Shown here piece by piece: positions 7,619 to 15,996 of a DNA stretch of 64,000 bases; the first letter of the stretch is position 1, and every line of letters starts with the position of its first letter. Location of the stretch: assembly GCA_964617875.1 (NCBI GenBank), contig CAZUAI010000021.1, positions 1-64,000 on the forward strand. The letters are read 5' to 3'. The stretch comes from CAZMVY01 sp964617875. GTDB taxonomy: Bacteria; Planctomycetota; Phycisphaerae; UBA1845; PWPN01. The translations under genes were made by a program, and so were the position numbers. Below the pieces are notes generated by a model. It was not told where the DNA came from and searched no databases. It worked only from the letters and a program-made list of their open reading frames with translations.

Positions 7619-10600
7619 GTGAAGACCGCCGCTGAAGACAGCCAGGCTCACGCCGAGATCCTGGAGCTGCTGCAATCCGCCGGCAGCCTCCGCGATCTGA
7701 TGAGACAGGTCACGGAGGTTCTGAGCCGCCGGCTTGACTTCCAGGCCGTGGGCATCCGGCTGCGGGCAGGCGACGACTACCCGTATTTCGAGACGCGCGG
7801 CTTCCCGCCGGAGTTTGTCCTGGCCGAGAACCGGCTCTGCGCCGTGGACCCGGAGGGCACGCCGGTCCGCGACGTCCAGGGCAACCCGGTGCTCGAGTGC
7901 ATGTGCGGGAACATCCTCTGCGGGCGGTTCGACGCGTCGAAGCCGTTCTTCACGGCCCACGGGAGCTTCTGGACCAATTGCACCACAAAGCTGCTCGCCG
8001 GCACCACCGAGGCCGACCGCCAGGCCCGCACGCGGAACCGATGCAACGGCGAGGGCTACGAGTCGGTGGCGTTGATCCCGCTCCGGACGGCGGGCCGGAC
8101 ATTCGGCCTGCTGCAACTGAATGACAAGCGGGAGGACCGGTTCACGCCCGAGCGCATCGCCGTGCTCGAGAGGATTGCCGACGACCTCGCCCTCGGCATG
8201 GCGCATCGCGACGCGGAGGAGGCCCTGCGGGAGAGCGAGGAGCGGTACCGGCTGGTCGCCGATTTCACCCGCGACTGGGAGACCTGGACGGGCCCCGACG
8301 GGCGCATCCTGTACTGCTCGCCGTCGTGCGTCGAGGCGACGGGTTACCAGGCCGCCGAGTTCGTCAACGACGCCGGGCTTCTCGAATCGATCATCCATCC
8401 GGACGACCGCGAGGCGTTCCGGGAGCACCTGCGGGCCAGCGACGCGGAAGACATGCGCGGCATCGAAATCCGCATCCGCCGCCGGGATGGGCAGGTGCGC
8501 GTCTTCGAGCACGTGTGCCGGCCCGTGCGGGGGGCGGACGGGCGGTTCCGAGGCCGTCGCGGAAGCAACCGGGACATCGCCGGGCGGAAGCGGGCCGAGG
8601 AGGAGCTGCGCCGCAGCGCGCGGCTGTTCGATTCCATCCGCAAGGCGCAGTCGCTTTACATCAGGCACGGCGACAGGGAGCAGATCTTCGCCACGCTGCT
8701 CGAGACGCTGATCTCGCTCACGGACAGCGAGTACGGATTCATCGACGAAGTCCGCCGTGACGACGACGGAACGCCCTACAAAGTGAGCCTCGCCCTGTCG
8801 AACGTCGCATGGGACGAGGGCTCGAAGCGGCTCTATGACCAGCTCGTGGCACGGAACCGGGAGTTCCGCAACCTGAACAACCTGGCGGGGGCGCCGGTGC
8901 TGACGGGCCGACTGGTGATCGCGAACGAACCTCACGCAGACCCGCGTTCGGGCGGTCTGCCGGCAGGGCACCCGCCGCTGCGCACGTTCCTGGGCGTCCC
9001 GTTGTATTTCGGCGACGACCTCGTGGGCGTGGCGGGCGTCGCGAACCGCCCGGGCGGCTACGACGAACGGATCGCCGCCTTCCTGGAGCCGTTCGCCAGC
9101 ACGTGCGCCGGCATCATCCACGCCGTCCGCGTCGAGGAAAGGGAACGGCGGAACATCGCGGCCCTGCGCGAGCACGAGGCCCGGCTGCGCGAAGCGGTCA
9201 AAGCCGGCAGCGTCGGGCTGTGGGACTGGGACCTGCTGACCGACAAGGTGTACTTCTCCCCTGAGTGGAAGCGCCAGATCGGCTACGAAGACCACGAAAT
9301 CGGCAACGAATTCCGCGAATGGCAGAGCCGGGTTCACCCGGATGACCTCGACCGGTGCGTCCGCTACGTTCGGACGTTCATCGAGAACCCGCAGCCCGGT
9401 TTCTCTCTCGAGTTCCGCTTTCGCCACAAGGACGGCTCCTATCGCTGGATCCTGGCCCAGGCGTCGCTGCTTCGCGGCGAAGACGGCCGACCGGCGCGAC
9501 TGCTCGGTTCGCACGTGGACATCACGGAGCGGAAGCACGCGGAGGAGACGCTGCGGCGCGAAGCCACAATGCGCAGTCTTCTCCTGGAAAACCTCCCCTG
9601 CATTGCCATGATCCTGAGGAAAGGAAGCCGAGAGATCGTGTACTCGAACGAGATGGCAAGGCGGGTTGGTGCCGTTCCGGGCAAGACGTGCTACGGAACG
9701 TGCGCCGAGCGCAGCGACCCGTGCCCATTCTGCCTTGCGCCGGAGGTATGGCTTACCGACACCCCCCGCCATCGGGAAGTCGAGCACGCAGGGAAGCACT
9801 ACGAAGGCCGATGGCTTCCCCTCACCGACGACCTGTACGTCCACTACATTTTCGACATCACGGAGCGCAGGCGAACGGAACTGGCCCTCCGGGAGAGCGA
9901 ACGCCGCCTCCGCCTGTCGCTCGACGCGGCCCGCGCGGGCGCCTGGGTCTGGAACCTCGAGACGGGCGAGGTCCGCTGGGACGACCGCATGCACGAGATC
10001 TTCGGCCTCGAGCCCGGCAGGTTCGACGGGACATTCGACGCGTGGAAGCAGTGCGTACACCCCGACGACGTCGAACGGGTCGAACGCGCCGCGATGGACG
10101 CGCTCGACCGGTGCGAATACTACGAATGCGAGCACCGGGTGTTCGCCGGCGACGGCGAGGTGAGACACGTCCGCACCAGCGCCTCGGTCACGGGCGGCAC
10201 CGACGGGGCGCCGCTGCAGATGGCCGGGATCGCGATCGACATCACGGACCGCAAGCGGGCCGAAGAGGAGAAAGCCGGCCTGGAGGCCCAGCTTCGTCGG
10301 TTGCAGAAGCTGGAGGCCATCGGCCAGCTCGCCGCCGGCATCGCGCACGACTTCGGCAATCTCGCCACCGTCATCCACGGCCACGCCGCGCAGCTGGCGG
10401 ACCGATTCGGTGACGACCCGGCGGCGTGCGAGACGCTCCGGCCGCTCCAGGCGGCGGCCGAGCAGGCGCTGAGCCTCGTCCGCTCCCTCCTCCTGTTCGG
10501 CCGCGAGACCACGGGAGAGGAAACCCTCCTGGACCTCAATGCCCTCGTCGAGGAGACCGCCGCCCTCGTCCGCCACATGCTGCCAAAGACCGTCGAACTC

Positions 10601-11440
10601 GAGATCGAGACGCGCAGCGAGGCGCCCCTCCGCATCCTGGCTGACAAGACCCAGTTGCAGCAGGTGATCCTGAATCTGGCCTCGAATGCCCGCGACGCCA
10701 TGCCCGAAGGGGGCATGCTCCGGATCGCGGTTGCGCCCGCCGCTGCCCCCGAAGCCGACGAAGCCCCCGAATCGCCCGGCGAGGGCCCCGCCTTTGTCCG
10801 CCTCTCCGTCTCGGACACGGGCATGGGCATCCTGCCGGAAATCCTGCCGCGCATCTTCGACCCGTTCTTCACGACCAAGCCGCGCGGCCAGGGCACGGGG
10901 CTGGGGCTGTCCATCGTGCACGGCATCGTCGATGCCTGCGGCGGGCGCGTGGATGTGAGATCAAGCCGCGGCGCCGGGACGACCTTCGACATCCTGCTGC
11001 CGTGCAGCGGGGCCGGCGAACCCGTGGCGGCCTCCACATCGCCGTACCGCAACGGCGCCGGCCAGCATGTGCTGCTGGCCGAGGGCGACCCGTACGTTCG
11101 CGGCACGCTCGTCGCCTTCCTCGAGTCCGTCGGGTATCGGGTGGACCACGCCGGGGACGCCGGCGGGCTGGCCGACCTGCTGACACGCTGCGGGGACGAC
11201 GCGCGACTGCTGGTGCTGGACGCGGCGCTGCCGCCCCGCGGCGGCCTGGCGTGTCTGGCGGACGTCCGCCGTGCGATTCCGGGGCTGCCCGTGGTCCTGC
11301 TGTTCGCCGCCGAGCCCGTGCCGCCGGCGGCCGTGCCGGGCCCGGCCGCGATCCTGACAAAACCGTTTTCGATGGCGGAACTGGCCGCCCGTGCCGATGA
11401 ATTGCTCAGGGCAAATCGCCCCGGGAACCCAGACGCATGA
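7619..11440 (+). CDS. Hybrid sensor histidine kinase (GAF-PAS-GAF-PAS-PAS-PAS-HisKA-HATPase-REC)
   Basis: This is a 1273-residue soluble kinase with no membrane segments, so it senses a cytoplasmic signal. Order of domains: an N-terminal GAF (about 15-200) carrying a Cys-rich insert (ECMCGNILCGRF, then TNCTTK and NRCNGEGYES); PAS (210-330); a second GAF (340-500); three more PAS domains (510-880), the third with CYGTCAERSDPCPFC; the phospho-acceptor helix with AGIAHDFGNL (His910); the ATPase with NLASNARDAM, DTGMGI and GQGTGLGLSI; and a C-terminal receiver with LVLDAALPP and LTKPF. The receiver's acidic pair is reduced to EGD and its conserved Thr/Ser is lost, so it may be weak or degenerate. 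The GTG start at 7619 has AAGGAG 6-7 bases upstream. Its stop overlaps the next regulator gene by 4 bases, marking a two-component pair. The cysteine clusters suggest redox or metal sensing (inference). Confidence 0.9.
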   Translation: MKTAAEDSQAHAEILELLQSAGSLRDLMRQVTEVLSRRLDFQAVGIRLRAGDDYPYFETRGFPPEFVLAENRLCAVDPEGTPVRDVQGNPVLECMCGNILCGRFDASKPFFTAHGSFWTNCTTKLLAGTTEADRQARTRNRCNGEGYESVALIPLRTAGRTFGLLQLNDKREDRFTPERIAVLERIADDLALGMAHRDAEEALRESEERYRLVADFTRDWETWTGPDGRILYCSPSCVEATGYQAAEFVNDAGLLESIIHPDDREAFREHLRASDAEDMRGIEIRIRRRDGQVRVFEHVCRPVRGADGRFRGRRGSNRDIAGRKRAEEELRRSARLFDSIRKAQSLYIRHGDREQIFATLLETLISLTDSEYGFIDEVRRDDDGTPYKVSLALSNVAWDEGSKRLYDQLVARNREFRNLNNLAGAPVLTGRLVIANEPHADPRSGGLPAGHPPLRTFLGVPLYFGDDLVGVAGVANRPGGYDERIAAFLEPFASTCAGIIHAVRVEERERRNIAALREHEARLREAVKAGSVGLWDWDLLTDKVYFSPEWKRQIGYEDHEIGNEFREWQSRVHPDDLDRCVRYVRTFIENPQPGFSLEFRFRHKDGSYRWILAQASLLRGEDGRPARLLGSHVDITERKHAEETLRREATMRSLLLENLPCIAMILRKGSREIVYSNEMARRVGAVPGKTCYGTCAERSDPCPFCLAPEVWLTDTPRHREVEHAGKHYEGRWLPLTDDLYVHYIFDITERRRTELALRESERRLRLSLDAARAGAWVWNLETGEVRWDDRMHEIFGLEPGRFDGTFDAWKQCVHPDDVERVERAAMDALDRCEYYECEHRVFAGDGEVRHVRTSASVTGGTDGAPLQMAGIAIDITDRKRAEEEKAGLEAQLRRLQKLEAIGQLAAGIAHDFGNLATVIHGHAAQLADRFGDDPAACETLRPLQAAAEQALSLVRSLLLFGRETTGEETLLDLNALVEETAALVRHMLPKTVELEIETRSEAPLRILADKTQLQQVILNLASNARDAMPEGGMLRIAVAPAAAPEADEAPESPGEGPAFVRLSVSDTGMGILPEILPRIFDPFFTTKPRGQGTGLGLSIVHGIVDACGGRVDVRSSRGAGTTFDILLPCSGAGEPVAASTSPYRNGAGQHVLLAEGDPYVRGTLVAFLESVGYRVDHAGDAGGLADLLTRCGDDARLLVLDAALPPRGGLACLADVRRAIPGLPVVLLFAAEPVPPAAVPGPAAILTKPFSMAELAARADELLRANRPGNPDA

Positions 11441-12093
11441 CCAGACCCGTGTCGATCCTGATCGTGGACGACCACACGATGGTCCGCAACATGCTCGCCC
11501 ACCGGCTTGGGGAATGGGCGGACATGCACGTTGTCGCCGCCGTCGGCACGGCGGACGAGGCCGTCGCCATGGCCGCGCAGCGCAGGCCGGATATCATCCT
11601 GATGGACATCGACATGCCCGGCATCCACTGCTTCGACGCGGCGAAGACGATCCAGTCGCTGTCGCCGGAAACGCGCATCGTCTACCTGAGCGGTTTCTTC
11701 CACGACCGGTATATCGAGCAGGCCCTGGCGGCCCGCGCCTGGGGCTACGTGACCAAGACGGAGCCGGAGGACGCCATCATCCAGGCCATCCGCAAGGTCG
11801 CGTCCGGCGTCACCTACTTCTCGCCGAAGGTCCAGGAACGGCTCATCGTCAGCGGCGGAGGACTGGAACTCGCCCGGAACGGCCAGTCGCGGATCTCGAC
11901 GCTCAGCGAACGTGAGATCGAGGTCCTCCGGCACATCGCCCGGGGGCTGTCCCAGAAGGAAATCGCCGCCACCATGCACATCAGCGCCCACACCGTCCAC
12001 CGCCACACGCACAGTCTCATGGACAAGCTCGACATCCACAACCGTGTGGAACTCGCCCGCTACGCCATCCGCGAGGGGCTTGCGGAGGCGTAA
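11437..12093 (+). CDS. NarL/FixJ-type response regulator
   Basis: This 218-residue DNA-binding regulator is the likely partner of the preceding kinase; its ATG overlaps the kinase stop (ATGA). The receiver domain (residues 5-120) has the acidic pair in ILIVDDHTMVRN, the phospho-accepting Asp in IILMDIDMPG, Ser in YLSGFF and Lys in VTKTEP. A LuxR-type helix-turn-helix follows (about 150-215), with LSEREIEVLRHIARGLSQKE and the recognition helix ISAHTVHRHTHSLMDKL. It should bind DNA as a phosphorylated dimer. Targets are unknown; no nearby inverted repeat can be tied to it with confidence. Confidence 0.92.
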   Translation: MTRPVSILIVDDHTMVRNMLAHRLGEWADMHVVAAVGTADEAVAMAAQRRPDIILMDIDMPGIHCFDAAKTIQSLSPETRIVYLSGFFHDRYIEQALAARAWGYVTKTEPEDAIIQAIRKVASGVTYFSPKVQERLIVSGGGLELARNGQSRISTLSEREIEVLRHIARGLSQKEIAATMHISAHTVHRHTHSLMDKLDIHNRVELARYAIREGLAEA

Positions 12094-12123
12094 CCGGGAT
12101 AGAGATGGGTGATGAGACAAGAT

Positions 12124-12257
12124 GGTGGGCGAACCCGCGGAGTACCGCGGAACCGCCCACCCTACGGCTCGTTGGTCACCCTCACCCCAACCCTCTCCCT
12201 TGAAGGGAGAGGGGGCTGGCTACCCTCACCCCGTCCCTCTCCCTGGGAGGGAGAGGG
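12124..12257. repeat. Cluster of three long palindromes (REP/BIME-like)
   Basis: The 364-base gap between the regulator and receiver genes contains three strong stem-loops in a row. GGTGGGCG (12124-12131) pairs with CGCCCACC (12154-12161), with an inner CCGCGG/CCGCGG stem and symmetric AAC bulges. CCCTCTCCCTT (12191-12201) pairs with AAGGGAGAGGG (12203-12213). CCCTCTCCCT (12235-12244) pairs with AGGGAGAGGG (12248-12257). The last two are near-copies preceded by CCCTCACCCC. This is the pattern of REP elements. No RAYT transposase is present here. Confidence 0.7.
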
Positions 12258-12360
12258 GGTGTTTGTCACCGGCTGTTTATCACGCGTCACTCATTGCTCA
12301 TCGCCACGACCGGGGACGATAATCCGTCAGATTGCAGTACGGCAGGGGACGGTTCGGTGA

Positions 12361-12381
12361 AATTGGCCCACACGGGCTATT
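12361..12381 (+). promoter_or_regulatory. Shared 21-bp element, copy 1 (AATTGGCC-N5-GGGCTATT)
   Basis: AATTGGCC (12361-12368), five bases, GGGCTATT (12374-12381). The same two octamers with the same spacing recur at 12957-12977. The element is an imperfect inverted repeat (AATWGSCC-N5-GGSCWATT). It lies 76 bases upstream of the receiver gene and abuts a possible -35/-10 pair (TTGCCG, 17 bases, GATATT). Confidence 0.55.
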
Positions 12382-12457
12382 GCCGCACGGTCGTGTCAAG
12401 GCGATATTGGTACGGACATGTGAATTGCGGCCGGATCCGCCGGCAGGCAGAACGGCA

Positions 12458-12952
12458 ATGGTAAACGCCAATCACAATGCGGTCGTCCTCGTCGCGGACG
12501 ATGATTCGGGGCACTCGTATCTGATCGAGTCAAACCTCAGGGACAACGGGCTGAAGAACGAGATCGTCTTTCTGCGGGACGGGCGCGAGGTGCTGGATTT
12601 CCTGATGTGCGAGGGCGCGGGGCCGCACCGCCGACCGGACGTGCCGTACGTGCTCCTGCTGGATCTTCACATGCCCCGCGTGGACGGGATCGAGATCCTG
12701 AGCTGGGTCCGGCGAATGCCCGAACTGAAGAAGCTGCCCATCTTCGTCCTGACGACGACGGACGATCCTCGCGAAATCGACCTCTGCTACCGGCTCGGCT
12801 GCAACCTCTACCTCACCAAGCCGGTCAACTTCGAGCGATTTTGCGAGACCATGCGTCAGATCGCCCTGCTCATCCGAACGATGAGCATCCCGTCGCTGAA
12901 CGGCCTCGCCGCCAGGACGCCGGAAGCCGCGGCCGTTGCGTCCCATATCTGA
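12458..12952 (+). CDS. Single-domain response regulator (Rcp1/CheY-like)
   Basis: This 164-residue protein consists of one receiver domain and no output domain. The acidic residues lie in VVLVADDDSGHSYLIES, the phosphorylated Asp in VLLLDLHMPRVDG, Thr in FVLTTTDDPRE and Lys in YLTKPVNFERF. The long loop between helix 2 and the phosphorylation strand (VLDFLMCEGAGPHRRPDVPY) is typical of Rcp1-type regulators that partner with phytochrome-like or PAS/GAF kinases. The ATG at 12458 is chosen because the receiver fold begins right after it; the ribosome site is weak. The chemoreceptor gene follows 184 bases later with the same upstream element, so the protein may act in chemotaxis or in a phosphorelay with that receptor. 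Confidence 0.88.
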   Translation: MVNANHNAVVLVADDDSGHSYLIESNLRDNGLKNEIVFLRDGREVLDFLMCEGAGPHRRPDVPYVLLLDLHMPRVDGIEILSWVRRMPELKKLPIFVLTTTDDPREIDLCYRLGCNLYLTKPVNFERFCETMRQIALLIRTMSIPSLNGLAARTPEAAAVASHI

Positions 12953-12956
12953 TCCG

Positions 12957-12977
12957 AATTGGCCACTTTGGGCTATT
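12957..12977 (+). promoter_or_regulatory. Shared 21-bp element, copy 2 (AATTGGCC-N5-GGGCTATT)
   Basis: AATTGGCC (12957-12964), ACTTT, GGGCTATT (12970-12977). All 16 defined positions match copy 1. It starts 4 bases after the receiver gene stop and lies 159 bases ahead of the chemoreceptor start. A comparable weak -35/-10 (TTACGT, 17 bases, GATGAA) overlaps its right end. Confidence 0.55.
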
Positions 12978-13136
12978 ACGTCGCCCCTTTCTGCAGCCGA
13001 TGAACGTCTGTGTCGTTCGAAGCCGCTCGTCAGCGATGGTCGCGGTGTGGCGGCGGCCAACTCGAAACGCCAGTGCACGTAAGGGAGCGACTGCATCGGG
13101 CAGGCTCCGGTTGCCAATGGTCTCTGGGGTGAACAC

Positions 13137-15227
13137 ATGTTCAAGAGCATGAAACTCGGGACGAAGATCGGCGTGGGTTTTGGGGTGGTGATCGTCATCG
13201 TGGCGGCGCTGGGCGGGGTCGCGGTCTGGAGCATAAGCGGGGTCAAGACCGTCGCCAACACGCTGGCGAGCGTCAAAGTGCCCGAAGTCACTCTCGCCAC
13301 CGAGGTCGAGCGCGATTCGCTGAACACGATGTACGAGGTCCGAGGCTATACGTATACCGAAGAGAAGGCGTTTCTGGACAAGGCCAGGGCCAACCTGGAG
13401 CTGGTCAAGAAGAACATCAAAGCCACCAAGGATCACGCGGTGAAGTTCGGCTTGACCGTCTCAGGGCAGAACGCCGACAAGGCCGAGGCCAACGCACTGG
13501 AATACGAAAAGCTTCTGAACGACACCGTAGCCAAGATCGAGTCCATGGCCAAGGACAAGGCCGCGTCGCTCGAGGCGGCCGACAAGTACATGAAGGTGTG
13601 CTATGACTTCGTGGCGGGGCAATCGACGCTGTTGGAGCAGGACATCGCGACGGCCATGTCATCCGGGGCAACGACGCGGCCCGCGGCCGAGAACATCGAT
13701 GCGGGCAAGCTGCACGAACGCGTTCGCAAGGTGGCCCTGGCCAACGACGTGATCGACCTGGGCAACGCGATTCGCATCGGCACATGGCAGGCGATCGCCA
13801 CACGGGACCCGAAGCTGTTCCAGGAAACGGAGAAGAAGTTCGACGAGGTGAACAAGAAGCTCGACGAACTGAAGGCCATCACGCGAGAGGAAGTCAACCT
13901 CAAACAGATCGAGGAGTGCCGCGCGGCGGGCAAGGCATACCTCGGCTGCATGGAGAGCTTCCTGGCGAACTGGTCTTCGCGGGAAGAGCTGGACAAGAGG
14001 CGCGGCGAGGCGGCGATGGCCGTCCTGGAGGCCGCGAAGACGACCGCGGAGGCCGGAATGAAGGACACGGCGGAGGCGTCTGAATATGCGACCAGCTCGC
14101 TCTCGATCGCCTCGACAACGATGATCGTCGGCCTGGTGGTCGGCGTGCTGACGGGCATCCTGATGGCGGTGTTCATCACGCGCAGCATCACCAAGCCGAT
14201 CAACCGGATCATCGAGGGTCTGACGGCCGGGGCGGAACAGACGAGTTCGGCCGCCAGCCAGGTATCGGCGGCCAGCCAGGCGGTCGCGGAGGGCGCGAGC
14301 GAGCAGGCCGCGGCCATCGAAGAGACGTCCAGCTCGCTGGAAGAAATGTCGTCGATGGTGAAGCAGAACGCCGGCAACGCCCAGCAGGCCAACGGCCTGA
14401 TGACGGAGGCGACCAGCCTCATCAGCCACGGCCAGGAGTCGATGGGCCGGCTGACCGCCGCCATCGAGGAGATCAAGAAATCGTCCGACGAGACGGCGAA
14501 GATCGTCAAGACGATCGACGAGGTCGCGTTCCAGACGAACCTGCTGGCGCTCAATGCCGCCGTCGAGGCCGCCCGGGCGGGCGACGCCGGCAAGGGCTTC
14601 GCGGTGGTCGCGGAAGAGGTCCGCAACCTGGCACAGCGTGCCGGCGAGGCGGCCCGCAACACGGCGTCGCTGATCGAAGACTCGGTGAAGAACGCGGAAA
14701 ACGGCGTGGGCGTGGCCGGCGAAACGGCGAAGGCGCTGACGGAGATCACGGCGGCAGCCCAGAAAGTCAGCAGCCTGGTCAGCGAGATCGCCGCCGCCAG
14801 CCAGGAGCAGGCGCAGGGAATCGACCAGGTGTCGACGGCGGTCGGGCAGATGGACACCGTGACGCAGCAGAACGCGGCAAACGCCGAGGAATCGGCGTCG
14901 GCGTCCGAGGAGCTGAACGCCCAGGCCGAGCAGCTCAACAGCATGGTGCAGGAGCTGATCGCGCTGGTCCGCGGCGGCTCGGGGGCGCACACGAACGCCG
15001 CCGCCGTGGGCAAGCACACGGCGGCCGCGGCAACCGGCGGCTCCAGGGCGTCGGCCCCGCAGCGCAAGACGAAGCTCAAGGCCAGGGCCGCCAAGGGAGG
15101 CGCCTCGCCGACAGACGAGATGATCCACAAGCACCTGATCGAGCCGGGGGCCGGGAAGGTCGCCGACAACCGGAAGCCGGAAGCGATGATCCCGCTCGAC
15201 AGCAGCGAGGAACTGGCGAACTTCTGA
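13137..15227 (+). CDS. Methyl-accepting chemotaxis protein
   Basis: This is a 696-residue membrane chemoreceptor. A first membrane helix (about 10-32, VGFGVVIVIVAALGGVAVW) is followed by a roughly 285-residue, all-helical periplasmic region, probably of the HBM or four-helix type. A second membrane helix (about 322-345, TTMIVGLVVGVLTGILMAVF) and a HAMP-like linker (SITKPINRIIEGL) come next, then the long cytoplasmic signalling coiled coil. The highly conserved tip is present (VAFQTNLLALNAAVEAARAG, then GFAVVAEEVRNLAQRA). After an Ala-rich linker the protein ends with an acidic-aromatic tail, EELANF, which resembles the C-terminal tethers used by methylation enzymes. It is followed by cheW. 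The ligand is unknown. Confidence 0.92.
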   Translation: MFKSMKLGTKIGVGFGVVIVIVAALGGVAVWSISGVKTVANTLASVKVPEVTLATEVERDSLNTMYEVRGYTYTEEKAFLDKARANLELVKKNIKATKDHAVKFGLTVSGQNADKAEANALEYEKLLNDTVAKIESMAKDKAASLEAADKYMKVCYDFVAGQSTLLEQDIATAMSSGATTRPAAENIDAGKLHERVRKVALANDVIDLGNAIRIGTWQAIATRDPKLFQETEKKFDEVNKKLDELKAITREEVNLKQIEECRAAGKAYLGCMESFLANWSSREELDKRRGEAAMAVLEAAKTTAEAGMKDTAEASEYATSSLSIASTTMIVGLVVGVLTGILMAVFITRSITKPINRIIEGLTAGAEQTSSAASQVSAASQAVAEGASEQAAAIEETSSSLEEMSSMVKQNAGNAQQANGLMTEATSLISHGQESMGRLTAAIEEIKKSSDETAKIVKTIDEVAFQTNLLALNAAVEAARAGDAGKGFAVVAEEVRNLAQRAGEAARNTASLIEDSVKNAENGVGVAGETAKALTEITAAAQKVSSLVSEIAAASQEQAQGIDQVSTAVGQMDTVTQQNAANAEESASASEELNAQAEQLNSMVQELIALVRGGSGAHTNAAAVGKHTAAAATGGSRASAPQRKTKLKARAAKGGASPTDEMIHKHLIEPGAGKVADNRKPEAMIPLDSSEELANF

Positions 15228-15318
15228 TTCAGGAACATGACCGGCCCGGGGCGCCCCTCGTCTCCTCGCGGCGTTCCGGGCCGGTCCGCACGTGAACCGC
15301 GCGAGAAGGACACGAACC

Positions 15319-15816
15319 ATGACGCAAGCGATCGAATCGGCAACGGCCCAGCGCCGTGACCTCGGCGGCAAGTACCTGACGTTCGGCCTGGCCGAGGAGC
15401 AGTACGGGCTGGAGATCCTGAAGGTCCGCGAGATCATCGGGATGATGGACATCACGGCCGTGCCGCGGACGCCGGAGTTCGTGAAGGGCGTCATCAACCT
15501 CCGGGGGAAGGTGATCCCGGTGGTGGACCTGCGCGTGAAGTTCGGCCTGCCGGGCGTCGAAGCGACGGACGAAACGTGCATCATCGTGGTGGACGTCGGG
15601 CAGGTCGAGATGGGCATCATTGTGGACCGGGTGTCCGAGGTGCTCGACATCGGGTCGGACGACATCGAGCCGCCGCCGTCGTTCGGAGTCTCGGTGGACA
15701 CGGCGTTCATCCTCGGCATGGGCAAGGCGAAGGGAGTGGTGACGATCCTTCTCGACATCGGCCGCGTGCTGACCGGGGACGAAATCGCCGCGATCAACCT
15801 GTCCGCGGGAGGATGA
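15319..15816 (+). CDS. cheW: Chemotaxis coupling protein CheW
   Basis: This 165-residue scaffold protein links chemoreceptors to the CheA kinase. It covers the whole CheW fold: KYLTFGLAEEQYGLEILKV at the N-terminus, the conserved FVKGVINLRGKVIPVVDLR core, and VVDVGQVEMGIIVDRVSEVL toward the end. The ATG at 15319 has AAGGA 8 bases upstream; the longer frame from 15292 adds only nine basic residues. It lies 91 bases after the receptor gene and is probably cotranscribed with it. No CheA, CheR or CheB is present in the window, so this is a satellite chemosensory set. Confidence 0.93.
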   Translation: MTQAIESATAQRRDLGGKYLTFGLAEEQYGLEILKVREIIGMMDITAVPRTPEFVKGVINLRGKVIPVVDLRVKFGLPGVEATDETCIIVVDVGQVEMGIIVDRVSEVLDIGSDDIEPPPSFGVSVDTAFILGMGKAKGVVTILLDIGRVLTGDEIAAINLSAGG

Positions 15817-15996
15817 CGGTTCGTCTGTCGTCCGCTGCCGGCTGTTCGTCGCCCGCGGTCCGTGGTCCGTCATCCCCGCGAAGCCGGGGACGCCTGCGAT
15901 CGCGTGAACACCTGGCCGGTCCGATACGCCGTGTTGCCCATGTGCGATGCGCCGGGACGTTCCGCCATGCGGCGGACGGGCGCATGCCGTGCGCCG

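Noticed and set aside
5426..10921. A 1831-codon open frame on the minus strand
   Set aside because: It runs antisense to the hybrid kinase and overlaps the OPT gene in another frame. Its composition (Arg/Asp/Val-rich) is that of a shadow frame in GC-rich DNA.
12361..12385. Possible sigma-54 promoter (TTGGCC ... GC)
   Set aside because: The GG and GC pairs are 9 bases apart instead of 10 and the -12 element is not TTGC-like.
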